Positions 16,546 to 25,720 of a DNA stretch of 64,000 bases are shown one piece after another. The DNA lies in the NCBI GenBank assembly GCA_015229045.1, contig JADGCJ010000002.1:54332-118331 (forward strand), written 5' to 3'. Each line of letters begins with the position of its first letter. The first letter of the stretch is position 1. The translations under genes were made by a program, and so were the position numbers. The DNA comes from Magnetococcales bacterium (GTDB taxonomy: Bacteria; Pseudomonadota; Magnetococcia; Magnetococcales; DC0425bin3). Below the pieces are notes generated by a model. It saw only the letters and a program-made list of their open reading frames with translations, searched no databases and had not been told where the DNA came from.

Positions 16546-18507
16546 TCAGCCCCCGGCCATTTCCAGCAGGAGTCCATTGAGGCGCCGGACAAAATCACCG
16601 GGGTTTTCCAGTTGGCCCCCTTCGCTCAACAGGGCCTGGTCGTGGAGAATCCGGCTCAGGTTTTCAAAACGGACCTCATTTTGTTCATGTTGCAGGCGGG
16701 TGATCAGGGGGTGGGTCGGGTTGAGTTCGAGGATGCGTTTCGAGGTTGGCAGATTCTGGCCAGCCTCCTTGAGGATACGTTCCATGGTGGCGGTCATGTC
16801 ATAGGTCTCGCCGACCAGACAGGCGGGAGAGTCGGTCAGGCGATGGCTGACGCGAACATCCTTGATGGTCTCGCCCAACACCTTTTTCACCTTGTCCACG
16901 ACCTCCTTGAAGTTGGCATCGACCTCCTGGTGGGATTTTTTCTCCTCTTCATCTTCCAGCTTGCCCAGGTCAAGATCGCCCTTGGTGATGGCCTGGAGCT
17001 GTTTGCCCTCGAACTCGTGGATATGGTTGACCATCCACTCGTCAACCCGCTCGGAGAGCAGGAGGACTTCGATGCCCTTTTTGCGGAATATTTCAATGTG
17101 CGGGCTGTTTTTGCAGGCATTATGGCTTTCGCCGTTGACGTAGTAGATCTTTTCCTGCCCGGGTTTCATGCGGGCGACATAATCGGCCAGGGTGACATCC
17201 TGTTTGTCGCTGTCGGTGAAGGTTGTCGAGAAGCGCAACAGTTTGGCGATGCGCTCCCGGCTGGCATAATCCTCGATGATGCCCTCTTTGAAGACGGTAC
17301 CGAAGGTTTTCCAGAATTCGGTGTATTTGTCCGGCTCTTTTTCGGCCAGCTCTTCCAGCATGCCGAACACCTTGCCGACCGCTCCCTTGCGCATGGCCTC
17401 GACCATGGGACTTTTTTGCAAAATCTCCCGGGAGACGTTGAGGGGCAGGTCGGTGGAGTCCATGACGCCGCGCACAAAACGCAGAAAACGGGGCATAAGC
17501 TCCTCCGCCCCGTCCATGATGAAGACGCGCCGCACATAGAGTTTCACCCCATGTTTGCGCTCCCGGTCCCACAGATCGAAGGGGGCCTTTTTGGGGATGT
17601 AGAGCAGGAGGGTGTATTCGTATTTTCCTTCCAGACGGACGTGCAGCCAGGTCAGGGGTTCTTCAAAGTCGTGGGAGACGTGTTTGTAGAACTCCTTGTA
17701 CTCTTCATCCTTGATGTCACTCTTGGCGCGGGTCCAGATGGCCGAGGCCTTGTTGACGGTCTCCCATTCCGGGGGTGGAGGCTCTTTGGCTGCCTGCTTG
17801 TCGGCATCGGGTTTGTCGTCGGCTTTGTCGTCGGCTTTGTCATCGCCGGTATCAAAGGGCTTTTTCTCCATCAGGATGGGCAGGGAGACATGGTCGGAAA
17901 ATTTCCGGATGATGGAACGCAGGCGCCAATCATCCAGGAACTCATCTTCGCCGTCGCGCAGATGCAGGGTCACTTCGGTGCCGCGTGTCGGTTTTTCGAC
18001 GCTCTCCAGGGAGTACTCCCCGTCACCGGCGGAACTCCACAACACCCCCTCCTGCGCCGACTGGCCGGCCCGGCGCGTCTTCAAGGTAACCCGGTCGGCA
18101 ACGATGAACGACGCGTAGAACCCCACACCAAACTGACCGATCAGGGAGGCATCCTTGGCCTGGTCGCCGGTCAAAGACTTGAAAAACTCCCGGGTGCCGG
18201 ATTTGGCGATGGTGCCGATATTGGCGATGACCTCATCCCGGCTCATGCCGATGCCGTTGTCGGTGATGGTGACGGTACGGGCATCCTTGTCGAAGGCGAC
18301 GCGAATGGAGAATTCAGGGGCATCCTCGTAGAGTCCCTGATTGGACAACGCCTCGAAGCGCAATTTGTCCACGGCATCGGAGCTGTTGGAGATCAACTCC
18401 CGCAGGAACACCTCCTTGTTGCTGTACAAGGAGTGGATCATCAGATCCAACAATTGCCGTACCTCGGTTTGGAACTGTCTTGTCTCTTTGTTGACCGCGT
18501 CGCTCAT
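16546..18507 (-). CDS. htpG: molecular chaperone HtpG (Hsp90)
   Basis: Cytosolic ATP-dependent Hsp90 chaperone, 653 residues, full length. The GHKL ATPase domain is intact: LRELISNSSDAVDKLR near residue 35, DNGIGM near residue 85, and IGQFGVGFYASF near residue 125. An acidic, lysine-rich linker (repeated DDKADDK) lies near residues 220-240, followed by the middle-domain catalytic-loop region and a C-terminal dimerisation domain ending LLLEMAGG. ATG 18505-18507 gives the standard N-terminus. Gene is monocistronic: a strong terminator follows and about 220 bases separate it from the divergent membrane-protein gene. A very long open frame on the opposite strand is an antisense artefact. Confidence 0.97.
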   Translation of the reverse strand: MSDAVNKETRQFQTEVRQLLDLMIHSLYSNKEVFLRELISNSSDAVDKLRFEALSNQGLYEDAPEFSIRVAFDKDARTVTITDNGIGMSRDEVIANIGTIAKSGTREFFKSLTGDQAKDASLIGQFGVGFYASFIVADRVTLKTRRAGQSAQEGVLWSSAGDGEYSLESVEKPTRGTEVTLHLRDGEDEFLDDWRLRSIIRKFSDHVSLPILMEKKPFDTGDDKADDKADDKPDADKQAAKEPPPPEWETVNKASAIWTRAKSDIKDEEYKEFYKHVSHDFEEPLTWLHVRLEGKYEYTLLLYIPKKAPFDLWDRERKHGVKLYVRRVFIMDGAEELMPRFLRFVRGVMDSTDLPLNVSREILQKSPMVEAMRKGAVGKVFGMLEELAEKEPDKYTEFWKTFGTVFKEGIIEDYASRERIAKLLRFSTTFTDSDKQDVTLADYVARMKPGQEKIYYVNGESHNACKNSPHIEIFRKKGIEVLLLSERVDEWMVNHIHEFEGKQLQAITKGDLDLGKLEDEEEKKSHQEVDANFKEVVDKVKKVLGETIKDVRVSHRLTDSPACLVGETYDMTATMERILKEAGQNLPTSKRILELNPTHPLITRLQHEQNEVRFENLSRILHDQALLSEGGQLENPGDFVRRLNGLLLEMAGG

Positions 18508-18726
18508 GGCTGCAACTGCCCCTCTGTCGCAATAAAATTAGGTTTGAACCCGAAACGGAAGCAGGGTACCCCATACGGGCGCTTTCCGGATACGCCTGTG
18601 TTGCAGACGATATGGGAATTCCCTGTTATTTTTGCAAGTGTTCCTGGAAAAAAGAGTGCATTCCGTCCTCCTGACAGATATGGACCGAATCCTGCATGCC
18701 GATGGTGTCGAAAGGGAGAATCGAGT

Positions 18727-19134
18727 ATGCGATCAATTCGTTCCATACCCATGTTTGCCTATCTGCTCATTTTCTATAATGTATTTCTCCTGCATGGAAC
18801 GGCGCAGGCCTATCTTGGCATTTTGGCGCAGAGCGTTCTGGTCATTCCGCTCAGGCAGGTGACGGTCACCGCCAATCTGGGGGATGTACTGATCATGGTC
18901 GGTGCAGGTGCTCTCTACGTCGAGTTGTTCAAAAAGGCGCGCTCCCCCAGGGTATCGGTCAAGGAGCACCTGTTGTCCATCCTGGTATGCGTGGTTTTTC
19001 TGGCGGAGTTTCTACTGGTGGCAGTCGCCGGAACGGTTCCCTTCCTGACTCTGACGCTCATGTCATTTTTGGATGTCATGGCCGGTTTCATGATCTCGGT
19101 CTCGTCGGCGAGACGCAATTTTTTCAGAGGTTGA
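18727..19134 (+). CDS. small integral membrane protein, unknown function
   Basis: A 135-residue protein starting at ATG 18727 with GGGAG nine bases upstream. It contains three to four hydrophobic segments: MFAYLLIFYNVFLL near the N-terminus, a weaker GILAQSVLVIPL region, HLLSILVCVVFLAEFLLVAVAG and FLTLTLMSFLDVMAGFMI. The topology matches small multi-helix inner-membrane proteins, but no family motif is recognised. The coding frame is also the tail of a much longer open frame antisense to htpG; only this portion has membrane-protein composition and a ribosome site. Single-gene unit divergent from htpG. Confidence 0.75.
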   Translation: MRSIRSIPMFAYLLIFYNVFLLHGTAQAYLGILAQSVLVIPLRQVTVTANLGDVLIMVGAGALYVELFKKARSPRVSVKEHLLSILVCVVFLAEFLLVAVAGTVPFLTLTLMSFLDVMAGFMISVSSARRNFFRG

Positions 19135-19528
19135 TCGTCTCTTCGCGTGGAGATCAGGGGTTGACCGGAGGGCAGGTCATTCCAATTCCAGATCAAGATG
19201 GATGCGAGGCGGCAACGAGTGAGCGACGAGACAGTACATGTTGGGTACGGCGAGGAGTGAGTGAGGCAGTCAACGAAGCAGACGCTTGATTCGGGATTGG
19301 AATCAGTGGGCAGCGGTCGCACGGAGATGGTCTCTGGGGAGGAATCGGGTCTGGGAGATGGCCCCCCGTGGTTGTCCAAGAAATCGATTTAAAAGGGGGA
19401 GAAGAAGTGGTATGTTGTCGGTCCCACGCTGTTTGCAGGCAGTTTTCTTGCGGGGTTGGTGACTGTCATGGGGGGAGATACCCGGGTATTCGGGTCTGTC
19501 CCAGTCAAGAAGATGGTGCGGGTATGAA
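19135..19528. other. intergenic region containing an inverted-repeat element
   Basis: Nearly 400 bases without a credible gene; a leftward 154-residue frame overlapping the membrane-protein gene has no ribosome site or motif. The region holds the inverted-repeat element at 19180-19303 and presumably the promoter of the epimerase gene that starts at 19529. Confidence 0.5.
19180..19303. repeat. 124-bp element bounded by imperfect 19-bp inverted repeats
   Basis: Left arm 19180-19198 and right arm 19285-19303 are inverted copies matching at 16 of 19 positions (left arm begins ATTCCAATTCC; right arm ends GGATTGGAAT). The interior contains TACATGTTGGGTACGGCGAG, which is related, in reverse orientation, to the core of the element at 56433-56562. 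This looks like a small non-coding dispersed repeat or miniature element rather than an operator. Confidence 0.7.
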
Positions 19529-21469
19529 ATGGTTACAAGATTGAAAAACAACAGGTTCTGGAGGCAAATCTCCTCCTATCTGTTGACACGGTCGCGTCAC
19601 ACGAAGCAGTCCATTCTGCTTTATTTCGATATGCTTGCCATCTTGACAAGTGTTTGGGGAGGATTTGCCGTTCGGTATGAGGTTTTGTTTCCGGAAGCGC
19701 TGAAAGTCAGTTGGGTGGCCATGCCCTTGGCCGTGGTGGTTTCATTTCCGGTTTTTCAGCATTTTGGTCTGTATCGGGCCATCATTCGTTTCATGGAGGC
19801 CCAAGCGGTCTTCAGTATTCTCAAGGCGGTGACGCTCAGTGTTTTTTTGACGGTTGTTGGTGCAAAAATACTTGATATTTCATTGTTTTCTCCGACGGTG
19901 TGGATCATCGAGGGGATGCTGCTGCTGATCCTGATCGAGGGCAGCCGCATGCTGGTTCGCTTTTTGTTGGTGTCCGGCCCGAGTTCTTCGAGGAAGCGGA
20001 TCCCCGCCGCCGTTTACGGGGCAGGCGATGCCGGTGTCCGGCTGGTCATGGCCATCAAGCATAGTGTCGAGGCCCAAGCCCTCTTTTTCATTGACGACAA
20101 CAGGGAAATCCAAGGACATGAAATCCTTGGCATGCCTGTTCATTCCCCCAAGGATTTGCCAGACCTGATCAAAAAATACGGGGTGCAACGCATCATGCTG
20201 GCCATGCCCTCCGTTGACCGGGTGCGTCGCTCGGAGATCATCCGCGAGCTGGAAAATGTCCCCGCTCAGGTCATGGTGGTTCCGGATCTGGGACAGATCG
20301 CCAGCGGCAACAAACGGGTCGAGGATGTCGAACAGGTCGGCATCGAGGATTTGCTGGAACGCACCCCCGTCCAACCCAACCAGATGTTGATGGATGCCTG
20401 CATCCGCAGCAAATCGGTCCTGGTGACCGGAGCGGGTGGCTCGATTGGTTCGGAATTGTGCCGGAAGATTCTCCGGTTGGCTCCCAGGCGTCTGGTGCTG
20501 GTCGAACGGACGGAGTTCGCTCTTTATACCGTCGAACAGGAGCTGCGGCGCATCCTTGGTGGATTGCCGGAGAAACCGGAGCTGATTCCGATCCTCGGAT
20601 CGACCGAACATCGCAAGCGCATGCTGTCGGTCATTGAATCGTTTGAAATTCGCACAATTTATCACGCCGCAGCCTACAAGCATGTTCCCATCATCGAGCG
20701 CAACCCCATCGAGGGGGTGCAAAACAACATTTTTGGTACGTTGCACCTGGCCGAGGCAGCCAACCTGGCGGGAGTGGAGACCTTCGTCCTGATCTCCACC
20801 GACAAGGCGGTGCGCCCGACCAACGTCATGGGAGCCACCAAACGCTTCACCGAACTGATCCTGCAAGGGCTTGCCCAGCAGCCCGATGTCAGGACACGTT
20901 TTGTCTCTGTCCGTTTTGGCAATGTGTTGGCTTCGTCCGGCTCGGTGGTGCCTCTGTTCCGCGAGCAGATCAAACGCGGAGGGCCGGTGACGGTGACCCA
21001 CCCCGACGTGGAGCGTTTTTTCATGACCATTTCCGAGGCGGCGGAGTTGGTCATTCAAGCGGGATCCATGGGCCGGGGCGGGGATGTCTTCGTCCTGAAT
21101 ATGGGCAAACAGGTCCGCATTGACGATTTTGCCCGGCGCATGATTCGTCTGGCCGGGTTGACGGTCAAGGATCAAAACAATCCCCAGGGGGATATTGAAA
21201 TAACCTATACGGGTTTGCGGGAAGGCGAAAAGCTCTACGAGGAGTTGTTGATCGGCAACAATCTCCTGCCGACCGAACATGAAATGATCCTGCATGCCCA
21301 GGAGGAGTCGTTTCCCTGGGAGCGGGTGCAGAAGGATCTGGTGCGACTCTCGCAGGCCTCAAAAGATTTCAACTATACGGAGATCATCAAGGTTCTCCAG
21401 GAATCGGTCAGCGGCTACTGCTCGTCCGGTGGCATCCAGGATTGGGTCTGGGTTCACAAGGCGCAGTGA
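19529..21469 (+). CDS. membrane-bound UDP-sugar epimerase/dehydratase (CapD/PglF/WbpM family)
   Basis: Polytopic polysaccharide-biosynthesis protein of 646 residues. The N-terminal 150 residues hold about four membrane helices, then a first Rossmann-like domain (AVYGAGDAG near residue 163) and a second NAD-binding domain with GAGGSIGSELCRKIL near residue 298. The catalytic region STDKAVRPTNVMGATKR and the GKQVRIDDFARRMI segment identify the 4,6-dehydratase/5-epimerase family that acts on UDP-GlcNAc for capsule, O-antigen or protein glycosylation. Start ATG 19529 lacks a strong ribosome site. Convergent with lgt, whose stop is 6 bases beyond. No glycosyltransferase neighbours, so the end product is not known. 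Confidence 0.92.
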   Translation: MVTRLKNNRFWRQISSYLLTRSRHTKQSILLYFDMLAILTSVWGGFAVRYEVLFPEALKVSWVAMPLAVVVSFPVFQHFGLYRAIIRFMEAQAVFSILKAVTLSVFLTVVGAKILDISLFSPTVWIIEGMLLLILIEGSRMLVRFLLVSGPSSSRKRIPAAVYGAGDAGVRLVMAIKHSVEAQALFFIDDNREIQGHEILGMPVHSPKDLPDLIKKYGVQRIMLAMPSVDRVRRSEIIRELENVPAQVMVVPDLGQIASGNKRVEDVEQVGIEDLLERTPVQPNQMLMDACIRSKSVLVTGAGGSIGSELCRKILRLAPRRLVLVERTEFALYTVEQELRRILGGLPEKPELIPILGSTEHRKRMLSVIESFEIRTIYHAAAYKHVPIIERNPIEGVQNNIFGTLHLAEAANLAGVETFVLISTDKAVRPTNVMGATKRFTELILQGLAQQPDVRTRFVSVRFGNVLASSGSVVPLFREQIKRGGPVTVTHPDVERFFMTISEAAELVIQAGSMGRGGDVFVLNMGKQVRIDDFARRMIRLAGLTVKDQNNPQGDIEITYTGLREGEKLYEELLIGNNLLPTEHEMILHAQEESFPWERVQKDLVRLSQASKDFNYTEIIKVLQESVSGYCSSGGIQDWVWVHKAQ

Positions 21470-21475
21470 CCTAGT

Positions 21476-22276
21476 CTATCTTTTTGCCATGGAACGACTG
21501 AGAAGAACGATCCCGACCAGGAAGAATGGTATGGAAAGGAGTTGTCCCATGGAAAGAGGCGCGTCGGCTGACAGGACCAGGGGCTCCTTGAAGAGTTCCG
21601 CCAGGATGCGCAGGCCGAAATAGCTGGCGGCGAAAAGCCCTGTCAGCATGCCGCGCGGGCGATTCTCCCCGCCGCCACGGCGGTCGGCCCAGAGCAGGAT
21701 GCCGAGCACCACCAGGCCAATAAACGCCTCGTAGAGCTGGACAGGGTGACGGGGAACCAGCCCGACGGTGTCGTAGCGCGGCAGGCAAAAGGCCCAGGGG
21801 ACGGAGGTGATCTTGCCGACGATCTCGGAATTGGCCAGGTTGCCCAGGCGGACGAAAACAGCCACCAGCGCCGTGCCCAAGGTGATGCGGTCGGCCAGAT
21901 CGAGAAAGGGGATGCGTTTCCAGCGGTGAAAAACGTAGAGGGCCAGCAGAATGCCCAGTGTGGCACCGTGGCTGGAGAGGCCGATGATCGGTCCCTTCGG
22001 GCTGAAGGTCGCCCAGGGATCGGCGACGACGTGGCCCCACTCGTAGAACAGGCGATGCCCGGTGAAAGCCCCGATGAACATGCCCAGGGCCAGGACCCAG
22101 GTCAGTTGTATGTCAGCGTTTTCCGGGTAGCCGCCGCGCCTCATCTGCCAGGAGAGCAGATGGTGACCCAGGATGATGCCCAGGCCGAACAGAATGCCAT
22201 ACCAGCGCACGGAGAGCGATCCCAGAGTCACGACGGGGTCGATGTTCCAGACCAGGCACTGAGCGATGTCGCTCAA
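21476..22276 (-). CDS. lgt: prolipoprotein diacylglyceryl transferase
   Basis: Inner-membrane enzyme that transfers diacylglycerol from phosphatidylglycerol to the lipobox cysteine, the first step of lipoprotein maturation. Seven hydrophobic segments are visible. Typical landmarks are SVRWYGILFGLGI, GLSSHGATLGILLAL, RLGNLANSEIVG and the RHPVQLYEAF segment. TTG 22274-22276 is proposed as start because GGGAGGG lies just upstream; a TTG at 22291 is also in frame and would place the start 3 bases after the upstream gene's stop. About 266 residues, normal. Immediately downstream of the DNA-binding protein gene, probably one transcript. Confidence 0.93.
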   Translation of the reverse strand: MSDIAQCLVWNIDPVVTLGSLSVRWYGILFGLGIILGHHLLSWQMRRGGYPENADIQLTWVLALGMFIGAFTGHRLFYEWGHVVADPWATFSPKGPIIGLSSHGATLGILLALYVFHRWKRIPFLDLADRITLGTALVAVFVRLGNLANSEIVGKITSVPWAFCLPRYDTVGLVPRHPVQLYEAFIGLVVLGILLWADRRGGGENRPRGMLTGLFAASYFGLRILAELFKEPLVLSADAPLSMGQLLSIPFFLVGIVLLSRSMAKR

Positions 22277-22294
22277 AAGGCCCTCCCGCAAGCG

Positions 22295-22909
22295 TCAGTC
22301 ATGGGTCGTTGGTGAGGCCTTGAACGGTGTTGCCCAATCTTTTTCGGACTGGATGCCCATCATGATCTCGCCCAGGTGGAGCAAAAAGGCCTCCCCCTTG
22401 GCGGTCAGGCGCATGGATCCCGATTGGTGCCGACCACCCAGAGGATGCTCGAATTCCACCAGTCCCATGGCGACGTTGCGTCCGTGCGGTGCTTCCTGGA
22501 AATCCTGCAGATCCCACATGGTGACCAGGCGTGATTTGCCAATATCTTCCGCCAGTTGGTTCATGTCTACCTCGGAGCGGTTGCCGAGGATGGCAAAAGC
22601 CAGAATGGCATGCAGCTGAATATCGGGCTTGAGTTCCCGAAAGGTCTGCAACAAATTTTCCAGGCGTTTTTGAATGACCGCCGGATTGTCGGGGAGAGCG
22701 GGTTTTTTTTTGCCTGCGAACTCGGCTGCCATCAGCAGGGCCTGGCTGATGACCGTGGCGTCGGTCGCGCCGACCTCCAGGGACTTGAGCCGTTCCAACG
22801 CTTCCAGGGTTTTGGGTGCGAGCCAGACGGCGACGCGCTTCTGCCCCTCGTTGCTGCGACGTTCCCGGAAACGCTTCTGTCGTTTAAGGGTAGCCTCGTC
22901 GGTGACCAT
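22295..22909 (-). CDS. putative DNA-binding protein (RHH-like N-terminus, winged-helix-like C-terminus)
   Basis: A 204-residue protein from ATG 22907-22909 with a strong GAGGGAG ribosome site. The basic N-terminus (KRQKRFRERRSNEGQKRVAV) followed by WLAPKTLEALERLKSLE resembles a ribbon-helix-helix module. The C-terminal half (LVTMWDLQDFQEAPHGRNVAMGLVEFEH...SMRLTAKGEAFLLHLG) has the helix-strand-strand pattern of a MarR-like winged helix. Neither match is diagnostic. It sits 115 bases after the GldG-like gene and just before lgt; regulation of the adjacent transporter is conceivable but not shown. Confidence 0.6.
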   Translation of the reverse strand: MVTDEATLKRQKRFRERRSNEGQKRVAVWLAPKTLEALERLKSLEVGATDATVISQALLMAAEFAGKKKPALPDNPAVIQKRLENLLQTFRELKPDIQLHAILAFAILGNRSEVDMNQLAEDIGKSRLVTMWDLQDFQEAPHGRNVAMGLVEFEHPLGGRHQSGSMRLTAKGEAFLLHLGEIMMGIQSEKDWATPFKASPTTHD

Positions 22910-23024
22910 GGATTCTCCCTCGCTTGTTTCCCCCCTGCCCTGCGTCGATGGGAAGATCGACCCGAAAAAAATGACCCAAGGGTGGTGGAAAAGCAATCAA
23001 AAATGCGCCGGGGTTGTTGTCGGG

Positions 23025-24932
23025 TCATCCCTGTTGGCGATGTGACGAAGCGAGCCGTGCCCGACGCAGGCGCCGCACTCCAACCAGCACCCCGCCCATG
23101 CCGACCAGCAGAGGAATCACCCCGATATCCAGAAACTTGATCCAGGTTTGTGTACGTTCCACTTCCAGATTCAGGCGTCTTTGGGCATCGCGCAGCTCTT
23201 TGCGGATGGTGAGCAGCTCCTGGCGGAACCTGTCGATTTCGGCCAGTTGGGCGGGGTTGGGCGGGGTCTCCTTGCCCTGCTGATTCTGCAGCTCCGTGAA
23301 ACGTTTCTGGGTCTCCAGGAAGCGCTGGTTCAGCACCTTCTGGATCTCCTGGGAGTGGAGTTCGGCCTGTTGCCGGATGGTTTGCAGACGCACAAAGGGG
23401 CGTGCCGCCTGCGAACGACTCTGATTTCGGGCACTGATCAATTCGGAGCGGGAGAGCAGGTCATCGACGATGTTCAGGACCAGGCGCCCGTTGGCGGTGT
23501 AGGGTACATCGACCGGCATGTCCAAAAATTCCGTCCGACGCACCCAGAATTGATCCTGGAGCAGATCGCAGTCAGCGACCACGACCAGTTTGATGGGGCC
23601 TTGGGGGTTGTCCAGGTGACCGGGTTTGCGATTTGTGCCGGCGTCGTCCGCAGTCCTGGACGGACGACCCTCGGGAAAGGCCGAGGGGAGGTGACCACGG
23701 ATACGTGCCGCCAGAATGGCCGACCCTTCGGGTTTGTACTCCTGGATCAGGCGTTGCGGCGAGGAGGTGGGACCGAGCATGCCCAGATCGAAACGGCCTC
23801 CCTGGTCGCCGGTCCTGATCAGGGGGTCGATCTGGATGTTGTGCCTGGACGGCGCGGCCAGGATCCCCGCCGTGGCCAGGGTGACCAGATCCAGATTGGC
23901 GGTGATGGGATCCTGCCGGTGCAGTTGCAGGGGCCCCACATCGATCCAGACCGGGTAGTTGATCAGGGTGCTGCCGGTCTCGACGCTGTTGAAGCGAATC
24001 TTTCTGGCGGCTTGCAGATCGGCAGCCACCTGATCCCTGCTTGTCTCTATGCCCCAACCGATCAGCAACGGATTGGGCAACGAACTGGCCAACCATGGTG
24101 TGGCGTTTTCCTGGGCCTGACAAAAGGGGTCGGCAAACATCACCGTTGGCTTGCCGCTCAGGACAAATTGATCGATGGCGTACAAAGGAGGCGTGGTCAG
24201 GTCACGCGGATGGACCACCATCAGGAGATCGACATCGGCGGGAATTGTGTCGTCACCCGTTTGGATGGGCTTGATGGTGAAAAACTTGTCCAACTCTTTA
24301 TAGATGGCCCAGGGGGGCTTCCCCGAGGGGCCATCAGGCAGGATGGAGGCGGCAACACCAGCCAAAGGCAAGGTGGAGAGCAGACCCAGGACCGGCTTTC
24401 TCGCGCGTGTCAGACGATAGATCAGCGCGGTGAGGTCATACTCCAGCTGCTCGCCCCACTGCGGAAGAAGAAAGGGGATGCTTTCGGTGCGCTCCTGGCC
24501 GCTGCGAGCCACCAATCCCAGATAGATCTTGCCGGAAGCGTTGGGAATGGAGACCCCCCGCAATCCGGCATCCATCGCCAGATCCTCTTCCACCGAGAAA
24601 GGCTCCGGATTGACGATGGTCAGACGCAGGTTCGGCCCGGCGATGCGGACATATTCGTCCAGCAGGTCGTAGATGCGTGTGACATGAGGCCCCATGCCGG
24701 GCACGTTGTTGGTCAGGGAGCGCGAAACAAAGAACCAGAGATGGACCGGCTCTTGGAGGTTGTTCAGGATGCGCCGGGTTCCCTCCGACAGGGTGTAGAG
24801 GTGGTTGGCTGTCAGGTCCAGCCGCGCCGACTTCAGCAGGTGATTGGCCAGAATGTTGAGCAGGAGAAAGGCCACCAGGGCTATCGTCAGGCGACTTGCC
24901 GAGCGCATACGTGTCACAATCCGTGTCAACAT
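23025..24932 (-). CDS. GldG-like ABC transporter substrate/auxiliary protein
   Basis: A 635-residue membrane-anchored protein of the GldG/ABC-type auxiliary family. An N-terminal helix (LTIALVAFLLLNILANHLL) is followed by the family hallmark LDLTANHLYTLSEGTRRIL, a large extracytoplasmic domain, a coiled-coil stretch near residues 520-600, and a C-terminal helix (FLDIGVIPLLVGMGGVLVGV) with a basic cytoplasmic tail. ATG 24930-24932 is preceded by GGGGAG lying inside the end of the permease gene, indicating tight coupling. In Bacteroidetes GldFG acts in gliding motility; in proteobacteria the role of these sets is not established. Confidence 0.85.
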   Translation of the reverse strand: MLTRIVTRMRSASRLTIALVAFLLLNILANHLLKSARLDLTANHLYTLSEGTRRILNNLQEPVHLWFFVSRSLTNNVPGMGPHVTRIYDLLDEYVRIAGPNLRLTIVNPEPFSVEEDLAMDAGLRGVSIPNASGKIYLGLVARSGQERTESIPFLLPQWGEQLEYDLTALIYRLTRARKPVLGLLSTLPLAGVAASILPDGPSGKPPWAIYKELDKFFTIKPIQTGDDTIPADVDLLMVVHPRDLTTPPLYAIDQFVLSGKPTVMFADPFCQAQENATPWLASSLPNPLLIGWGIETSRDQVAADLQAARKIRFNSVETGSTLINYPVWIDVGPLQLHRQDPITANLDLVTLATAGILAAPSRHNIQIDPLIRTGDQGGRFDLGMLGPTSSPQRLIQEYKPEGSAILAARIRGHLPSAFPEGRPSRTADDAGTNRKPGHLDNPQGPIKLVVVADCDLLQDQFWVRRTEFLDMPVDVPYTANGRLVLNIVDDLLSRSELISARNQSRSQAARPFVRLQTIRQQAELHSQEIQKVLNQRFLETQKRFTELQNQQGKETPPNPAQLAEIDRFRQELLTIRKELRDAQRRLNLEVERTQTWIKFLDIGVIPLLVGMGGVLVGVRRLRRARLASSHRQQG

Positions 24933-24936
24933 GGCG

Positions 24937-25674
24937 TCACTCCCCTTTGCGCTGTTCAAGAAGCAGGACGTTGGCATAGAGCCAGAAGGCCATCAATGAA
25001 CCAAAGTAGATCCCGTCCCGCAGGTCGATCACCCCTTTGCCAATGTTGGTGAAATGGGTCAAAAAACTGAACGAGGCCACTGTTTCACGCAGGATGACCG
25101 GCGCCCAACCATTGAAAAACTCCAGGATCATGGGGTGGCCGCTCAGGATGAAGCCCAGCCCCACGGTGACGGTGATCACAAAGGCGATCACCTGGTTGCG
25201 CGTAACGGCGGAGAGGCAGGAACCGATGGCCAGAAAACCACCAGCCAGAAACAGACTCCCGATATAGCTGGCCAGGATGACGCCGTTGTCCGGGTTGCCC
25301 AGATAGTTGACCGTCAACCACAAGGGAAAGGTCAAGATCAGGGCAATGGCCGTAAAACACCAGGCGGCAAAAAATTTGCCGAGAACCGCCTCCACGGTAC
25401 GGATCGGCAGGGTGAGCAACAGCTCGATGGAGCCACTTTTGCGCTCTTCGGCCCACAGGCGCATCGTCAGCGCCGGGATGAGGAAGAGATAAAGCCAGGG
25501 ATGATACGTGAAAAACGACAGCAAATCCGCTTGTCCCCGGGGGAAAAAATGGCCGACATTGAAGGTGAACACCCCGGAAAGAGAGAGAAAGATCACCAGA
25601 AAGACATAGGCGATGGGGGTGGTGAAATAACCTGTCATTTCGCGTTGAAAGACCCTGGCGACAGAGTTCCACAT
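24937..25674 (-). CDS. ABC-2 type permease (GldF-like)
   Basis: A 245-residue integral membrane protein with six hydrophobic segments. The early IAYVFLVIFLSLSGVFTF and the RLWAEERKSGSIELLLTLPI segment are hallmarks of ABC-2 permeases paired with a GldA/NosF-like ATPase. ATG 25672-25674 fits the conserved MWNSVARVFQREMTGYF start. The gene lies 46 bases downstream of its ATPase and 4 bases upstream of the GldG-like gene, forming a three-gene transporter unit. Confidence 0.88.
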   Translation of the reverse strand: MWNSVARVFQREMTGYFTTPIAYVFLVIFLSLSGVFTFNVGHFFPRGQADLLSFFTYHPWLYLFLIPALTMRLWAEERKSGSIELLLTLPIRTVEAVLGKFFAAWCFTAIALILTFPLWLTVNYLGNPDNGVILASYIGSLFLAGGFLAIGSCLSAVTRNQVIAFVITVTVGLGFILSGHPMILEFFNGWAPVILRETVASFSFLTHFTNIGKGVIDLRDGIYFGSLMAFWLYANVLLLEQRKGE

Positions 25675-25720
25675 GGTTTCAGAATCCCTCGGTATGGTTG
25701 CGCAATGGTTGCAGGACTCC

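Noticed and set aside
16063..18726. Very long rightward open frame (part of a 1023-codon frame) opposite htpG and the ABC-F start
   Set aside because: htpG on the minus strand is complete with all motifs. The antisense frame is a GC-codon shadow; only its last 136 codons (18727-19134) have a ribosome site and membrane-protein composition and are kept as a gene.
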